From NCBI GenBank assembly GCA_944326855.1, contig CALVFO010000028.1, forward strand, positions 1-35,622: a stretch of 35,622 bases of DNA. Direction: 5' to 3'. Positions 19,093 through 26,954 of the stretch are shown here, piece after piece. The stretch's first letter is position 1. Every line of letters starts with the position of its first letter. The DNA comes from an uncultured Alistipes sp. Its GTDB lineage: Bacteria; Bacteroidota; Bacteroidia; Bacteroidales; Rikenellaceae. Under the pieces are notes generated by a model, which worked only from the letters and a program-made list of their open reading frames with translations, was not told where the DNA came from and ran no database searches. A program made the translations under genes and the position numbers.

Positions 19093-20207
19093 GGCTTTGC
19101 TGTTTTCTGGTCGGTCATCGCGTTCCCGCGCACTTGTTCTCCCTGGGTCAGCCCCGATTTCACTTCAACCTGTATTCCGTTGGAAAGTCCGATTTCCACC
19201 GGACGTTTTTCAAAATTCTGGTTACCCTCGAGCGAGTCCCGCAACACATACACGAAGGTCGAATCGCCGCTGAACTGCACGGCACTCTCCGGAATGCCCA
19301 ACACTCCTTCAGCCCGGTCCAACACGATCTGCGCATTGGCACTGTAACCGGCTCTCACCTCCACCGAATCGGGCAGGTTGGCCGCCGCCTTGATTTCAAA
19401 GAGAATAGCCCCGTTTTCCTCCACGCCCTGCGGCGAGATATATTCCAACACGGCATCGAACGTCCGGTTCTGGATCGCCCCGATGGTCAGCTTGATCGGC
19501 ATCCCGACATGAATGCGTCCCACCTCGGTTTCATCGATCTTACCGATGAAGATCAGATCGTTCATATCGGCCACCGTCGCGATGGTGGTTCCATCGTTAA
19601 ATGTATTGGCCTGAATGACCGAGTTGCCCACCTTGACCGGTACGTCCAACACCATTCCGTCGATCGTCGAACGGATCTGGGTATTGCTCAGTTGCGCCAT
19701 TTTTTTCGAAATTCCCTCCTTGACGATATCCAGATTATCCCGTGCATTATCCAACTCCTCGCGCGCCTTGTCGTAATCGGCTTCCGACTGGTCCATCTCT
19801 TCCCGGGAAATCACTCCCTTTTCATAGAGCTGTTTCTGACGACCGTACTCGGATTCGACCTGACGCAGATCGATCTCGGCGACACGAACCCTCGACTCGG
19901 CCGCATTCAACGAACTCATTTCGGGAATCACTTTGACCGTGGCAATCACATCTCCAGCCCGAACCTGATCGCCCGCCTCCTTTTTCAATTCGGAAATAAT
20001 CCCCGAAATCTGGGGTTTGATCAACACTTCGTCTCGCGGAGAGACTTTACCGGTCGCCACCGAAATATTTTCGAAAGAGACGGTATCGACCTTCAAAAGC
20101 TCGTAACGGATCGGCCGGGGACGCGCTTTACACCACAACATGTAAAACGTACCCAAAACCAGCGCTCCGAAAAAGACCAGCAACACGATTTTGAAAACTT
20201 TTTTCAT
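19089..20207 (-). CDS. Periplasmic adaptor (membrane fusion) protein, HlyD/MacA-like
   Basis: This protein bridges the inner-membrane permease and the outer-membrane channel. An N-terminal membrane anchor lies at about 5-25 (VFKIVLLVFFGALVLGTFYM). The first half of the lipoyl-like domain (VLIKPQISGIISELKKEAGD, QVRAGDVIATV) leads into an alpha-helical hairpin at about 90-165 rich in Glu, Lys and Arg, then the second lipoyl half (TIDGMVLDVPVKVGNSV), and a beta-barrel and membrane-proximal domain (DLIFIGKIDETEVGRIHVGMPIK is part). The length of 372 residues suits the family. It starts 30 nt after the permease gene and overlaps the TolC-family gene by 4 nt. Confidence 0.93.
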   Translation of the reverse strand: MKKVFKIVLLVFFGALVLGTFYMLWCKARPRPIRYELLKVDTVSFENISVATGKVSPRDEVLIKPQISGIISELKKEAGDQVRAGDVIATVKVIPEMSSLNAAESRVRVAEIDLRQVESEYGRQKQLYEKGVISREEMDQSEADYDKAREELDNARDNLDIVKEGISKKMAQLSNTQIRSTIDGMVLDVPVKVGNSVIQANTFNDGTTIATVADMNDLIFIGKIDETEVGRIHVGMPIKLTIGAIQNRTFDAVLEYISPQGVEENGAILFEIKAAANLPDSVEVRAGYSANAQIVLDRAEGVLGIPESAVQFSGDSTFVYVLRDSLEGNQNFEKRPVEIGLSNGIQVEVKSGLTQGEQVRGNAMTDQKTAKP

Positions 20208-20237
20208 ATTTCCTGCAGGGTTTATGGTTTCCTATTT

Positions 20238-21479
20238 TTATTCATCACGGATAGCATCGATCGCCTTGATTTTCAAGGCTCTGATGGTCGGCAAAATCCC
20301 GGCCGCCACCCCCGCCAGCACCAGAATGAACAGGGCCAGCAGGCTCATATTGAACGAGATGGACGGAGGGGCCAGCAACCCGGTAGAATCCGTCATGGCA
20401 CGGGCCATCATCTCCAAAATAAACACGCCCAGCAAAAAGCCGAAAATACCGGATACAAAGGTCAACAGGACGCTTTCGCTCATCAACTGTTTCAGAATCG
20501 TAACGGGTTTGGCGCCCAAAGCCCGACGGACCCCGATTTCGCGCGTACGTTCACGCACCGTCACCAACATAATGTTGCTGATCCCGACCATCCCCGACAT
20601 TAACGCTCCCAGACCCACAATCCAAATCAGCAGATCAACACCCAGAATCAAATTATTAAAAATCTGGAACATCTCCTGCGTGTTGTAACTGAGGATAGCC
20701 TTTTCGTCGTTCGGCGCAATATCATGCGCCTCACGCAGAATCATCTTCACCTCCTGTTCGACCAGCGAGGCATCCACCCCTTCTTGCCCGATACAAAACA
20801 GTTGATGGATTCTGTCGCCTCGAGAGAAGGTATAGCGCATGGTCGTAAAGGGAATGTAAAACGATTCGTCTTTCTGCCCGGTATTGCTGGCCACCATCCG
20901 GGAAACTCCCACCACCTGAAAATAGATCCCTTTGACACGAATATACTTTCCCAGCGGATTTTCTCCCGGGCTGAACAGCGTTTCGTACACCCCCGGGCTG
21001 ATCACACACACCTTGCGACGCTGCTCCACATCCATCTCGTTGATGAGCCGTCCCTGCATCACCACCTGCGGATAAACCACAAACTGCGCCGGCAAAACCC
21101 CCATGATGTTATAGGTCCCCGACTTCATGCCGCGCACGACATTCTTGTCGGAATAAACCCCGTAAAGCACCGGAGCCACCTGTTCCACCCATCGGGCCTT
21201 GCCCCGGATCAGCTCCACGTCCCGGGCATTCATTTCCCAGGCACGCCCCTTCCGATATCCGCGATAAGGCTCGCTGGTACGATCCGTCAGGAAAACACAG
21301 GTATTGGCCGCCACCCCGTTCAAGATCCGTTGAATACCGTCCCGAAAACCGTTCCCGATTCCGAGCAGGAGCACCAACATGAAAATACCCCAAAAAATAC
21401 CGAACCCCGTCAACAGACTGCGCAGTTTGTTGCGGGTAATGGTAGTCCATATTTCCTGCCAGTTATCCAGATCGAACAT
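20238..21479 (-). CDS. MacB-like ABC transporter permease (second copy)
   Basis: This is an FtsX/MacB-type permease. The first membrane helix follows WTTITRNKLRSLLTGFGIFW (about residues 10-45), then a large periplasmic domain (about 50-270, with NVVRGMKSGTYNIMGVLP), and three C-terminal helices: LIWIVGLGALMSGMVGISNI, a segment around LTFVSGIFGFLLGVFIL, and LLALFILVLAGVAAGILP. The motif VRERTREIGVRRALGA marks the cytoplasmic loop that contacts the ATPase. It has no fused ATPase domain; the separate ATPase gene lies upstream. It is a clear paralogue of the neighbouring permease and follows it after a CT-rich 136-nt gap that holds a small GC-rich hairpin but no gene. The pair probably forms a heterodimer. 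Confidence 0.93.
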   Translation of the reverse strand: MFDLDNWQEIWTTITRNKLRSLLTGFGIFWGIFMLVLLLGIGNGFRDGIQRILNGVAANTCVFLTDRTSEPYRGYRKGRAWEMNARDVELIRGKARWVEQVAPVLYGVYSDKNVVRGMKSGTYNIMGVLPAQFVVYPQVVMQGRLINEMDVEQRRKVCVISPGVYETLFSPGENPLGKYIRVKGIYFQVVGVSRMVASNTGQKDESFYIPFTTMRYTFSRGDRIHQLFCIGQEGVDASLVEQEVKMILREAHDIAPNDEKAILSYNTQEMFQIFNNLILGVDLLIWIVGLGALMSGMVGISNIMLVTVRERTREIGVRRALGAKPVTILKQLMSESVLLTFVSGIFGFLLGVFILEMMARAMTDSTGLLAPPSISFNMSLLALFILVLAGVAAGILPTIRALKIKAIDAIRDE

Positions 21480-21615
21480 CTTCTTTCAGGTTTCAGGTTG
21501 CTTCCTTTCGGTGGTTTTTATCGGTTGCCAGCCCTCGGGCCGGCTCTACCCTCGATTCCGTTTTTTCTCCATTTCGGTCTTTCGTCTTTCAGTCCGCCTG
21601 TCTTTCGGTTTCGGG

Positions 21616-22866
21616 TTATTCGGCACGCATGGCTTCGATGGGCCGTACCCGAGCCGCCTTGAGTGCCGGCACCAACCCGGCCACGATTCCACTGACGATC
21701 AACAGAATCGTCGCGCCGACCACAATGCCCAAATCGACCGTCGGATCCTTGAAGATCGTCACCAGATTCTCGGTCGTCTGATGCGACATCCAGGCCGAAA
21801 CGCCCTCGGTCAATCCCACTCCCAACACGATTCCGATATATCCGGCCGCCGTGGTAATAAGAATGGCTTCCAGAATGATCAGCAGCAAAATCGATCGGGG
21901 CGATGCGCCGATCGCCTTGCGGATACCGATCTCCCGGGTGCGTTCCTTGACCGTAATGAGCATGATATTGCCGACCCCCACAATACCGGCCATCAGCGAG
22001 GCAATTCCCACCAGAATGACGAACAGCCGAATCAGGGCAAAAATACGCTGGGCCTCAATGGAGCTTTCTGCCGTATTGTTCACCCACAGGGCCGAACGAT
22101 CGTCGGGATGGAACCGATGCAACTGTCCCAGTTTGTTCCGCAGGCGTTGAATGAAGGCTCGGTTTTCCTCCAGGGTATGGATGCCCTGCAGGGTGAAATC
22201 GATGCGATCAAACCCATATCCTCCCTTATAGAGAGACTGGGCCGTAGTCCAGGGAATATAAGAGGCGGTATTCCAGAATTGATTCGTGCCATCGTATACC
22301 CCCACAACCCGATAGGCGATGTTTCCCTGCAAGACATACTTGCCCAACGGATCCTCTTCCTTGAACAAGACCCGCGCCGCCTCCGGACTCAGGACAATCA
22401 CTTTTTTGCGGAGATCGACATCCAGTCGGTTCAAAAAACGGCCCTGTGCGGAAGGAATCCGGAGCTGACCGATCCGGGCATAATCGGGAGATACACCCTG
22501 CACCTGCCAGGTACCGTATTCGTCTCCGTAGGAGAGCGTAACCTCCTTGTTGATACCCACCGAGAAATATTCCACCTCGGGAAGACGGTGAGCGATCAGC
22601 TCATAATCCTGATCATCGAACCGGATACGTCGGTTCGACGACATCCCGCCATAAGGCATGGAGGTCCATCCCGGATACAACATCACGGAATTGACGGCCC
22701 GCCCCGCGAAATTGGACATGACGCCATTACGCAGGCCGTTTCCCGAAGCCAGCAAGATGATCAGCATGAAAATGCCCCATGCAACGGCAAATCCCGTCAG
22801 AAAGGTTCGCATCTTGTTTTTGCGAATCGTTCCCCATATTTCCCGGAAAGAATCGAAATCGAACAT
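21616..22866 (-). CDS. MacB-like ABC transporter permease (first copy)
   Basis: This has the same layout as the next gene: N-terminal helix in MFDFDSFREIWGTIRKNKMR plus the following hydrophobic stretch, a periplasmic MacB core domain (about 50-275), and three C-terminal helices including IRLFVILVGIASLMAGIVG and the terminal VGATILLIVSGIVAGLVP. The cytoplasmic loop motif is VKERTREIGIRKAIGA. The ATG lies 1 nt after the ATPase stop, so the two are translated together. The 416-residue length lacks an ATPase domain, unlike true MacB. It works with the ATPase, the second permease and the adaptor to export an unidentified substrate, which in this family can be an antimicrobial, peptide, lipid or siderophore. 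Confidence 0.93.
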   Translation of the reverse strand: MFDFDSFREIWGTIRKNKMRTFLTGFAVAWGIFMLIILLASGNGLRNGVMSNFAGRAVNSVMLYPGWTSMPYGGMSSNRRIRFDDQDYELIAHRLPEVEYFSVGINKEVTLSYGDEYGTWQVQGVSPDYARIGQLRIPSAQGRFLNRLDVDLRKKVIVLSPEAARVLFKEEDPLGKYVLQGNIAYRVVGVYDGTNQFWNTASYIPWTTAQSLYKGGYGFDRIDFTLQGIHTLEENRAFIQRLRNKLGQLHRFHPDDRSALWVNNTAESSIEAQRIFALIRLFVILVGIASLMAGIVGVGNIMLITVKERTREIGIRKAIGASPRSILLLIILEAILITTAAGYIGIVLGVGLTEGVSAWMSHQTTENLVTIFKDPTVDLGIVVGATILLIVSGIVAGLVPALKAARVRPIEAMRAE

Positions 22867-22867
22867 T

Positions 22868-23569
22868 TTACAAGGCGATCACAGGGTTAGGGTTTTGGCG
22901 ATCCGTACCGATAATGCCGTCACGAATATAGATGATACGATCCGTAGCATCGGCCACGGCCTGTTCATGAGTGACAATCAACATGGTAATGCCGTCATTC
23001 CGGTTGATTTCGCGCAACAGGGCGATCACTTCGGCCGACGTACGGCTATCCAACGCACCGGTGGGCTCGTCGGCCAGGATGATCTGAGGCCGGGCAATCA
23101 GCGCCCGGGCGATCGCAACCCGCTGTTTCTGCCCGCCCGAAAGTTCGTTGGGCATATGCAGGGCGTGTTCCTTCAGGCCCATTCGGTCGAGGTATTCCAT
23201 CGCCAGCATATTGCGCCGTTTGCGGCTCACGCCCTGATAATACAGGGGCAACGCCACATTTTCCAAAGCATTTTTAAAGGAAATCAAATTGAACGATTGA
23301 AAGACAAAACCGATTTTCCGATTCCGCAAGGTAGCGGCCCGGTTTTCGCTCAAATTCCGGATCAGGACGTCGTCCAGAAAATATTCACCGGAGTCATAAT
23401 TGTCCAAGATGCCCAGAATGTTGAGCAGGGTGGACTTACCCGAACCCGAAGCCCCCATGATCGAGATGAATTCTCCCCGTTCCACCGTCAGATGAATGCC
23501 TTTGAGCACATGCAAGGGCGAAGCGCCGTAATAGGTTTTATTCAGATCATGAATACGGATAACGGACAT
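22868..23569 (-). CDS. ABC transporter ATP-binding protein (MacB/LolD type)
   Basis: This is the cytoplasmic ATPase that drives the two permeases. All motifs are intact: Walker A GASGSGKST (39-47), Q-loop Gln91 in FVFQSFN, signature LSGGQ (143-147), Walker B IILADE (163-168), D-loop GALD (171-174) and H-loop His201 in VTHE. The 233-residue length and the sequence SIMGASGSGKSTLLNILGIL are typical of the MacB/LolD/FtsE branch. It is the first gene of the operon, with a good promoter about 50 nt upstream, and is joined to the first permease by a 1-nt gap. Confidence 0.96.
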   Translation of the reverse strand: MSVIRIHDLNKTYYGASPLHVLKGIHLTVERGEFISIMGASGSGKSTLLNILGILDNYDSGEYFLDDVLIRNLSENRAATLRNRKIGFVFQSFNLISFKNALENVALPLYYQGVSRKRRNMLAMEYLDRMGLKEHALHMPNELSGGQKQRVAIARALIARPQIILADEPTGALDSRTSAEVIALLREINRNDGITMLIVTHEQAVADATDRIIYIRDGIIGTDRQNPNPVIAL

Positions 23570-23621
23570 GGCAACTCATCGGGTTAGTACGAAATAACGA
23601 AAATCTCCGGCTATTTTTCAA

Positions 23622-23652
23622 TAAAAGTAGTAATTTATAAAATCCGGACAAA
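23622..23652 (-). promoter_or_regulatory. Promoter of the ABC export operon
   Basis: On the - strand TTTG (23649-23652) is separated by exactly 19 nt from TACTTTTA (23622-23629). This fits the Bacteroidota consensus TTTG-N19-TAnnTTTG except for the last base. The expected transcript would have a leader of roughly 45 nt before the ATPase ATG at 23569. Confidence 0.6.
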
Positions 23653-23952
23653 TAGTTGACCTCTTTTAAGAGAGCACGCCCCTTTTACCAAGCGACTTAC
23701 ACAAATTTCTGCCCGATGCCCCCTACAACGACGACAAGCTATTCCCCCGTTTTCTCCGCTCAGGCTTAGCTGTTCCCTCATTCCCTCTTCACAATTCGGC
23801 TCTATTCCCGGTATGCCGGATCGAGATCCACTCCTCTTCATGGTTCCGTTTCCCCTTGTGCCACTATCCGTCGCAAACGAGAAACCGACCGTAACCCCGA
23901 AACGATACCGCGGCACCTCCCTGCAGAGAGGCCGACATCACCCATCCCAACC
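23653..23952. other. Intergenic region without a recognisable gene
   Basis: These 300 nt separate two divergent promoters. An open frame on the - strand across most of it has no family resemblance, no signal or fold pattern and runs into the promoter, so I treat it as chance. I see no hairpin or RNA gene here. Confidence 0.5.
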
Positions 23953-23983
23953 TTTGGTCTTTCCCGCTTTTTGGGTATCTTTG
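23953..23983 (+). promoter_or_regulatory. Consensus Bacteroides promoter, possibly giving a leaderless transcript
   Basis: TTTG (23953-23956), a 19-nt spacer and TATCTTTG (23976-23983) match the TTTG-N19-TAnnTTTG consensus at every defined position. The ATG of the next gene is at 23989, five bases after the -7 element, so transcription should begin at or beside the start codon. Confidence 0.75.
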
Positions 23984-23988
23984 TCGAT

Positions 23989-24777
23989 ATGAAAAAACTC
24001 GTTATCGTCGGATGCGGAAGATTGGCCGGAATCGTGGCCGATGCCGCTATCCAGGGTCTGTTGCCCGAATATGATCTGGTGGGCGTCTATTCGCGGACGG
24101 CTGCCAAAGCCGAAACGCTGGCCGCCCGGCTGCAACAACACGGCAAACCGTGTATGGCCTGCGGATCATTGTCCGAATTGCTGGCACTCAAGCCCGACTA
24201 TCTGGTCGAATCGGCCTCCCCGGCCGCCATGAAAGAACTGGCCGTTCCGGCGCTGGAAAACGGGACCTCCATCGTCACGCTCTCCATCGGAGCGTTTGCC
24301 GACACCCCGTTTTACGAACAGGTGATCGACACGGCCCGCCGATACGGAACCCGCGTTTATATCGCGTCGGGAGCCACCGGAGGCTTCGATGTGCTGCGTA
24401 CCGCCACCCTCATGGGCCATGCTTCGGCCTGTTTCCTGAATAAAAAAGGAGCAAAAGCCCTCCGCAAGACCCCGCACTACGACCCGGCCATGGAAACCGA
24501 ACCCCGTATTGTCTTTTCCGGAACAGCCCGGGAAGCCATTTCGGTCTTCCCTACCGGACTGAACGTCTCGGTAGCCACCTCGCTGGCCTCGGTAGGCCCC
24601 GAGAAAATGCAGGTAACCATGCAATCCATCCCCGACTACGAAGGCGATACGCAACGGGTCGAAATCAAAAACGACCAGGTACATGCCGTCATCGATGTGT
24701 ACAGCGCGACTTCCGAGATCGCCGGATGGTCGGTCGTCAGCACGTTACGGAATATCGTTTCGCCGATCGTATTCTAA
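23989..24777 (+). CDS. DUF108 / aspartate dehydrogenase-like oxidoreductase
   Basis: The start MKKLVIVGCGRLAGIVADAA begins a Rossmann fold with GCGRLAG as the dinucleotide-binding loop; a frame extension to 23971 would overlap the promoter and is rejected. Further features are VGVYSRTAAKAETLAARL, DYLVESASPAAMKELAVPAL, VTLSIGAFAD, YIASGATGGFDVLRTA, and the DUF108 core EAISVFPTGLNVSVATSLASVG. NadX-type enzymes oxidise L-aspartate to iminoaspartate for NAD synthesis. However, the usual FPxNxNVAA stretch is altered (FPTGLNVSVA) and the NPKTS-like segment is not evident, so another amino-acid or dicarboxylate substrate is possible. The 3' end overlaps the convergent dehydrogenase-like gene by 33 nt. 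Confidence 0.75.
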   Translation: MKKLVIVGCGRLAGIVADAAIQGLLPEYDLVGVYSRTAAKAETLAARLQQHGKPCMACGSLSELLALKPDYLVESASPAAMKELAVPALENGTSIVTLSIGAFADTPFYEQVIDTARRYGTRVYIASGATGGFDVLRTATLMGHASACFLNKKGAKALRKTPHYDPAMETEPRIVFSGTAREAISVFPTGLNVSVATSLASVGPEKMQVTMQSIPDYEGDTQRVEIKNDQVHAVIDVYSATSEIAGWSVVSTLRNIVSPIVF

Positions 24778-25647
24778 CAGATTGGCCAACACCTTCTCGC
24801 TCAACCGATCGATCGCCTGCAGAGTCCAGCCGCTCGAACGACCGGTCATGCAACGTACGTGCGGATGGGACACCAACCGTTCGTCGCCCAACGCCCCGAT
24901 CGTATCGCAAAAACAGAGATTATCCCCTTCGAGCCACTGCAAAAAAGGCTTTTCATCCCAGGCCGGAGAAAGGCCTGTGTTAAACAGGATCTTTTTAGAA
25001 CCCAGGCTGGCGAACTCGGCTTCGTGTAAAAGAACCGTATTGCGATTCAGGCAACAAAAAACGACTTCACTCCCCGAGAGCAACTCCCTCAAAGGCAGGA
25101 AGCGATACCCTTTGGCTGCAGCAGCCGGTTTCTCGCTCCGGGCGAAATAGACGATCTCGGCTCCGAGAAAATGCAGGGCATCCGCAATCATGCCTCCCGA
25201 GGCTCCCAAACCGAGCATCCCGACCTTCAGCCCGGTAATTTCACGGGCAAACCCGGACCAGGGCGACTGGCCATAACCGTGCAGGCAGCGAACCAGTTCG
25301 CTGATGACATATTCCACCACCCCTTCGTCCCCATAATCGCGAATCCCGGTGACGGTAATTCCGCGTTGCTGGGCATACCGAATATCGACATTCGCACTTT
25401 CGGGGGAATAAAGCGAACAACACATCCCGATGTATTTCATATTCGGGCAGCGTTCCAGAGCTTCGCGAGTCGTCCGCGAGGTATAACTCACCAAGACTCC
25501 GTCCGCATCCCCGATACGGGACGCCACCTGATCGTCGTTCGTCGGAACGTCCGGATACAAAACGACCTCCTGGGCCAGCGAACGGAGACGTTCTTCCGCC
25601 GCTGCATTCAAATTAACCGGCTCGATAGCCACCAGTTTACGAAACAT
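24745..25647 (-). CDS. D-2-hydroxyacid dehydrogenase-like protein with altered active site
   Basis: I choose the ATG at 25647 (MFRKLVAIEP) because an upstream ATG at 25695 lies inside the promoter. The fold matches the D-isomer 2-hydroxyacid dehydrogenases: an N-terminal domain with ADGVLVSYTSRTTREALERC, and a NAD-binding domain with GLKVGMLGLGASGGMIADAL (about residues 137-156). The usual catalytic residues are not found: the Arg of N-x-x-R-G is replaced by NTGLSPAWD (about 221-229), and the His of TPHxA by MTGRSSGWT (about 266-274). It may catalyse another reaction or bind NAD(P) for another role. It is 300 residues long, monocistronic, and overlaps the DUF108 gene tail to tail. Confidence 0.78.
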   Translation of the reverse strand: MFRKLVAIEPVNLNAAAEERLRSLAQEVVLYPDVPTNDDQVASRIGDADGVLVSYTSRTTREALERCPNMKYIGMCCSLYSPESANVDIRYAQQRGITVTGIRDYGDEGVVEYVISELVRCLHGYGQSPWSGFAREITGLKVGMLGLGASGGMIADALHFLGAEIVYFARSEKPAAAAKGYRFLPLRELLSGSEVVFCCLNRNTVLLHEAEFASLGSKKILFNTGLSPAWDEKPFLQWLEGDNLCFCDTIGALGDERLVSHPHVRCMTGRSSGWTLQAIDRLSEKVLANLLEYDRRNDIP

Positions 25648-25664
25648 AGACAAGGTATTTTTTC

Positions 25665-25696
25665 GAAAGATACGGCCGAAAAGCCGAAGCGCCAAA
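25665..25696 (-). promoter_or_regulatory. Promoter of the hydroxyacid dehydrogenase-like gene
   Basis: On the - strand TTTG (25693-25696) is followed after 20 nt by TATCTTTC (25665-25672), one base off TAnnTTTG. The ATG at 25647 lies 17 nt downstream, giving a short leader. The position rules out the ATG at 25695 as the translation start. Confidence 0.5.
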
Positions 25697-25987
25697 CTTT
25701 CCAGACCGCACGAGGGATATTCCCATCAGCATCCGGGCCTTTTTCAATCCAATCGGGCCGACACCCAAGCTACTTACAAGAAAAAACAGGCCCTCTCTCA
25801 AGGCTGACTCACCGAGCGACAACCCGGAACGCAGGAAGAAAAGATCAACCTCCGAGCCATGACCCGATCATACCCACTCTTTCCTCAACCGTCTTGCGGA
25901 GTGGGATTTCCTTGTCTACATCCGTTCCAAAGTCCACCTCCGAACGAATCACCGTTTTCTGGTTGCGCAACGGGAAGGCCGTTCTGA
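25697..25987. other. Intergenic region, no intact gene
   Basis: About 290 nt between two - strand genes. Directly after the hydroxyisourate hydrolase stop, one - strand frame reads about 45 protein-like codons (with NQKTVIRSEVDFGTDVDKEI) but has no start or family I recognise. It may be the relic of a lost gene. No terminator hairpin is visible after the hydrolase gene. Confidence 0.35.
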
Positions 25988-26398
25988 TCAATTGCCCCGA
26001 TAGGTAGCATAACCGAAAGGACTGAGCGTGATGGGCACATGATAATGATGCTCGTCACGGAGCTCAAAGACCACCTCGATAAAGGGATAAAAACTCTCCT
26101 GACCTTTCCGCTCAAAATAGGGTTTTGTAAAATAGGTCAGTTTGTAGATGCCCCGATCATCCTTTCCGGGTTCTTCCTTCAGAAAATCGGAGATACGTCC
26201 ATTCCGATCCGTCGTCTTTTCCTCCACCATTACCCACTCCCCTTCAGCGGTCATCCGAGACAAGCGAATCTGCACATCCGAAGCCGGAGCTCCCTCGGTA
26301 ATATCCAAAATATGACTGGAGAGTCGATATCTTGCCTCCTGAGCCTGCGAGATCATCCCCCAAACGAGCATCATCCCCATCAGTATAATCTTTCTCAT
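25988..26398 (-). CDS. uraH: Exported 5-hydroxyisourate hydrolase (transthyretin-like)
   Basis: This family hydrolyses 5-hydroxyisourate to OHCU in urate breakdown. The signal peptide MRKIILMGMMLVWGMISQAQ points to the periplasm. The mature part has YRLSSHILDITEGAPASDV with His29, TTDRNGRISDF with Arg68, and EHHYHVPITLSPFGYATY with His120, which correspond to the known catalytic His, Arg and His. The family ends in YRGS; this one ends in YRGN, so the last Ser is Asn. Length 136 residues is normal for an exported form. No other urate or purine gene is seen nearby, and the gene stands alone between intergenic stretches, so its physiological role is uncertain; relatives that bind other substrates are possible. 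Confidence 0.88.
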   Translation of the reverse strand: MRKIILMGMMLVWGMISQAQEARYRLSSHILDITEGAPASDVQIRLSRMTAEGEWVMVEEKTTDRNGRISDFLKEEPGKDDRGIYKLTYFTKPYFERKGQESFYPFIEVVFELRDEHHYHVPITLSPFGYATYRGN

Positions 26399-26954
26399 CT
26401 TTTAAAAAGTTAAGGTCATGGTTTCTGTTTTCTATAACAATAACTGTTTGATCCTTCGATTTATTGCCCTCATGACTGTCATATCGAAACGAAAACGGAT
26501 GGCGGTATGTCCCCCTTCCCGCAAACACGAAAGAGATTGCGCCGAAAAACCTGGGCATAACCAATGCCAAGGTCCATACTCCCCCAACAACTGTTAAAAT
26601 ACCTTGAACGAATCGAGCTTCATCAAGCGGCTGAGATAACGATTCTATTCCTTCCATTTTTTTAGGCCTGTTTCACCGGTTCCCTATATGATTTTTTATG
26701 AATTAGGCTCCTTCTGCTTTTCAGGGTCCCCTCCCATTTCGGAAGATTTTTAAAGTATAAATGCCGTTAACTAAACCCGTATCAGAATGATATAAACTCT
26801 ATGCCCTGCATGTACTAAAGAGTTCTGCTGTTTTAACTTAAAAATATTTATACTATTTAATTTGTAGAGATTGTATGAGAAGTAAAGTTATTACTGGGAT
26901 TCGCGGTATTTTATCAGATACCTTTTCGTCGGTTTGTATTCCCATAAAACACCG
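26399..26954. other. Gene-poor, partly AT-rich intergenic region
   Basis: About 550 nt upstream of the hydrolase gene. A - strand open frame (26244-26657) starts here with a short hydrophobic segment, but it runs across the hydrolase gene in another frame and resembles nothing, so I leave it out. The stretch from 26690 to 26930 is AT-rich and contains no gene, RNA or clear repeat. Confidence 0.4.

Noticed and set aside
19080-20603. 507-codon + strand open frame opposite the adaptor and permease genes
   Set aside because: Antisense of well-defined transporter proteins, low-complexity His/Arg-rich composition, no family resemblance.
23635-23916. 93-codon - strand frame in the intergenic region
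   Set aside because: It overlaps the ABC operon promoter, is Arg/Gly/Ser-rich and has no recognisable pattern.
25868-25987. Protein-like - strand stretch after the hydroxyisourate hydrolase stop
   Set aside because: About 45 codons without start or family; may be a gene relic but cannot be supported as a feature.
26244-26657. - strand frame with a short hydrophobic segment upstream of the hydroxyisourate hydrolase
   Set aside because: More than a third overlaps the hydrolase gene in another frame and it resembles no family; a real short gene ending before 26400 is not visible.
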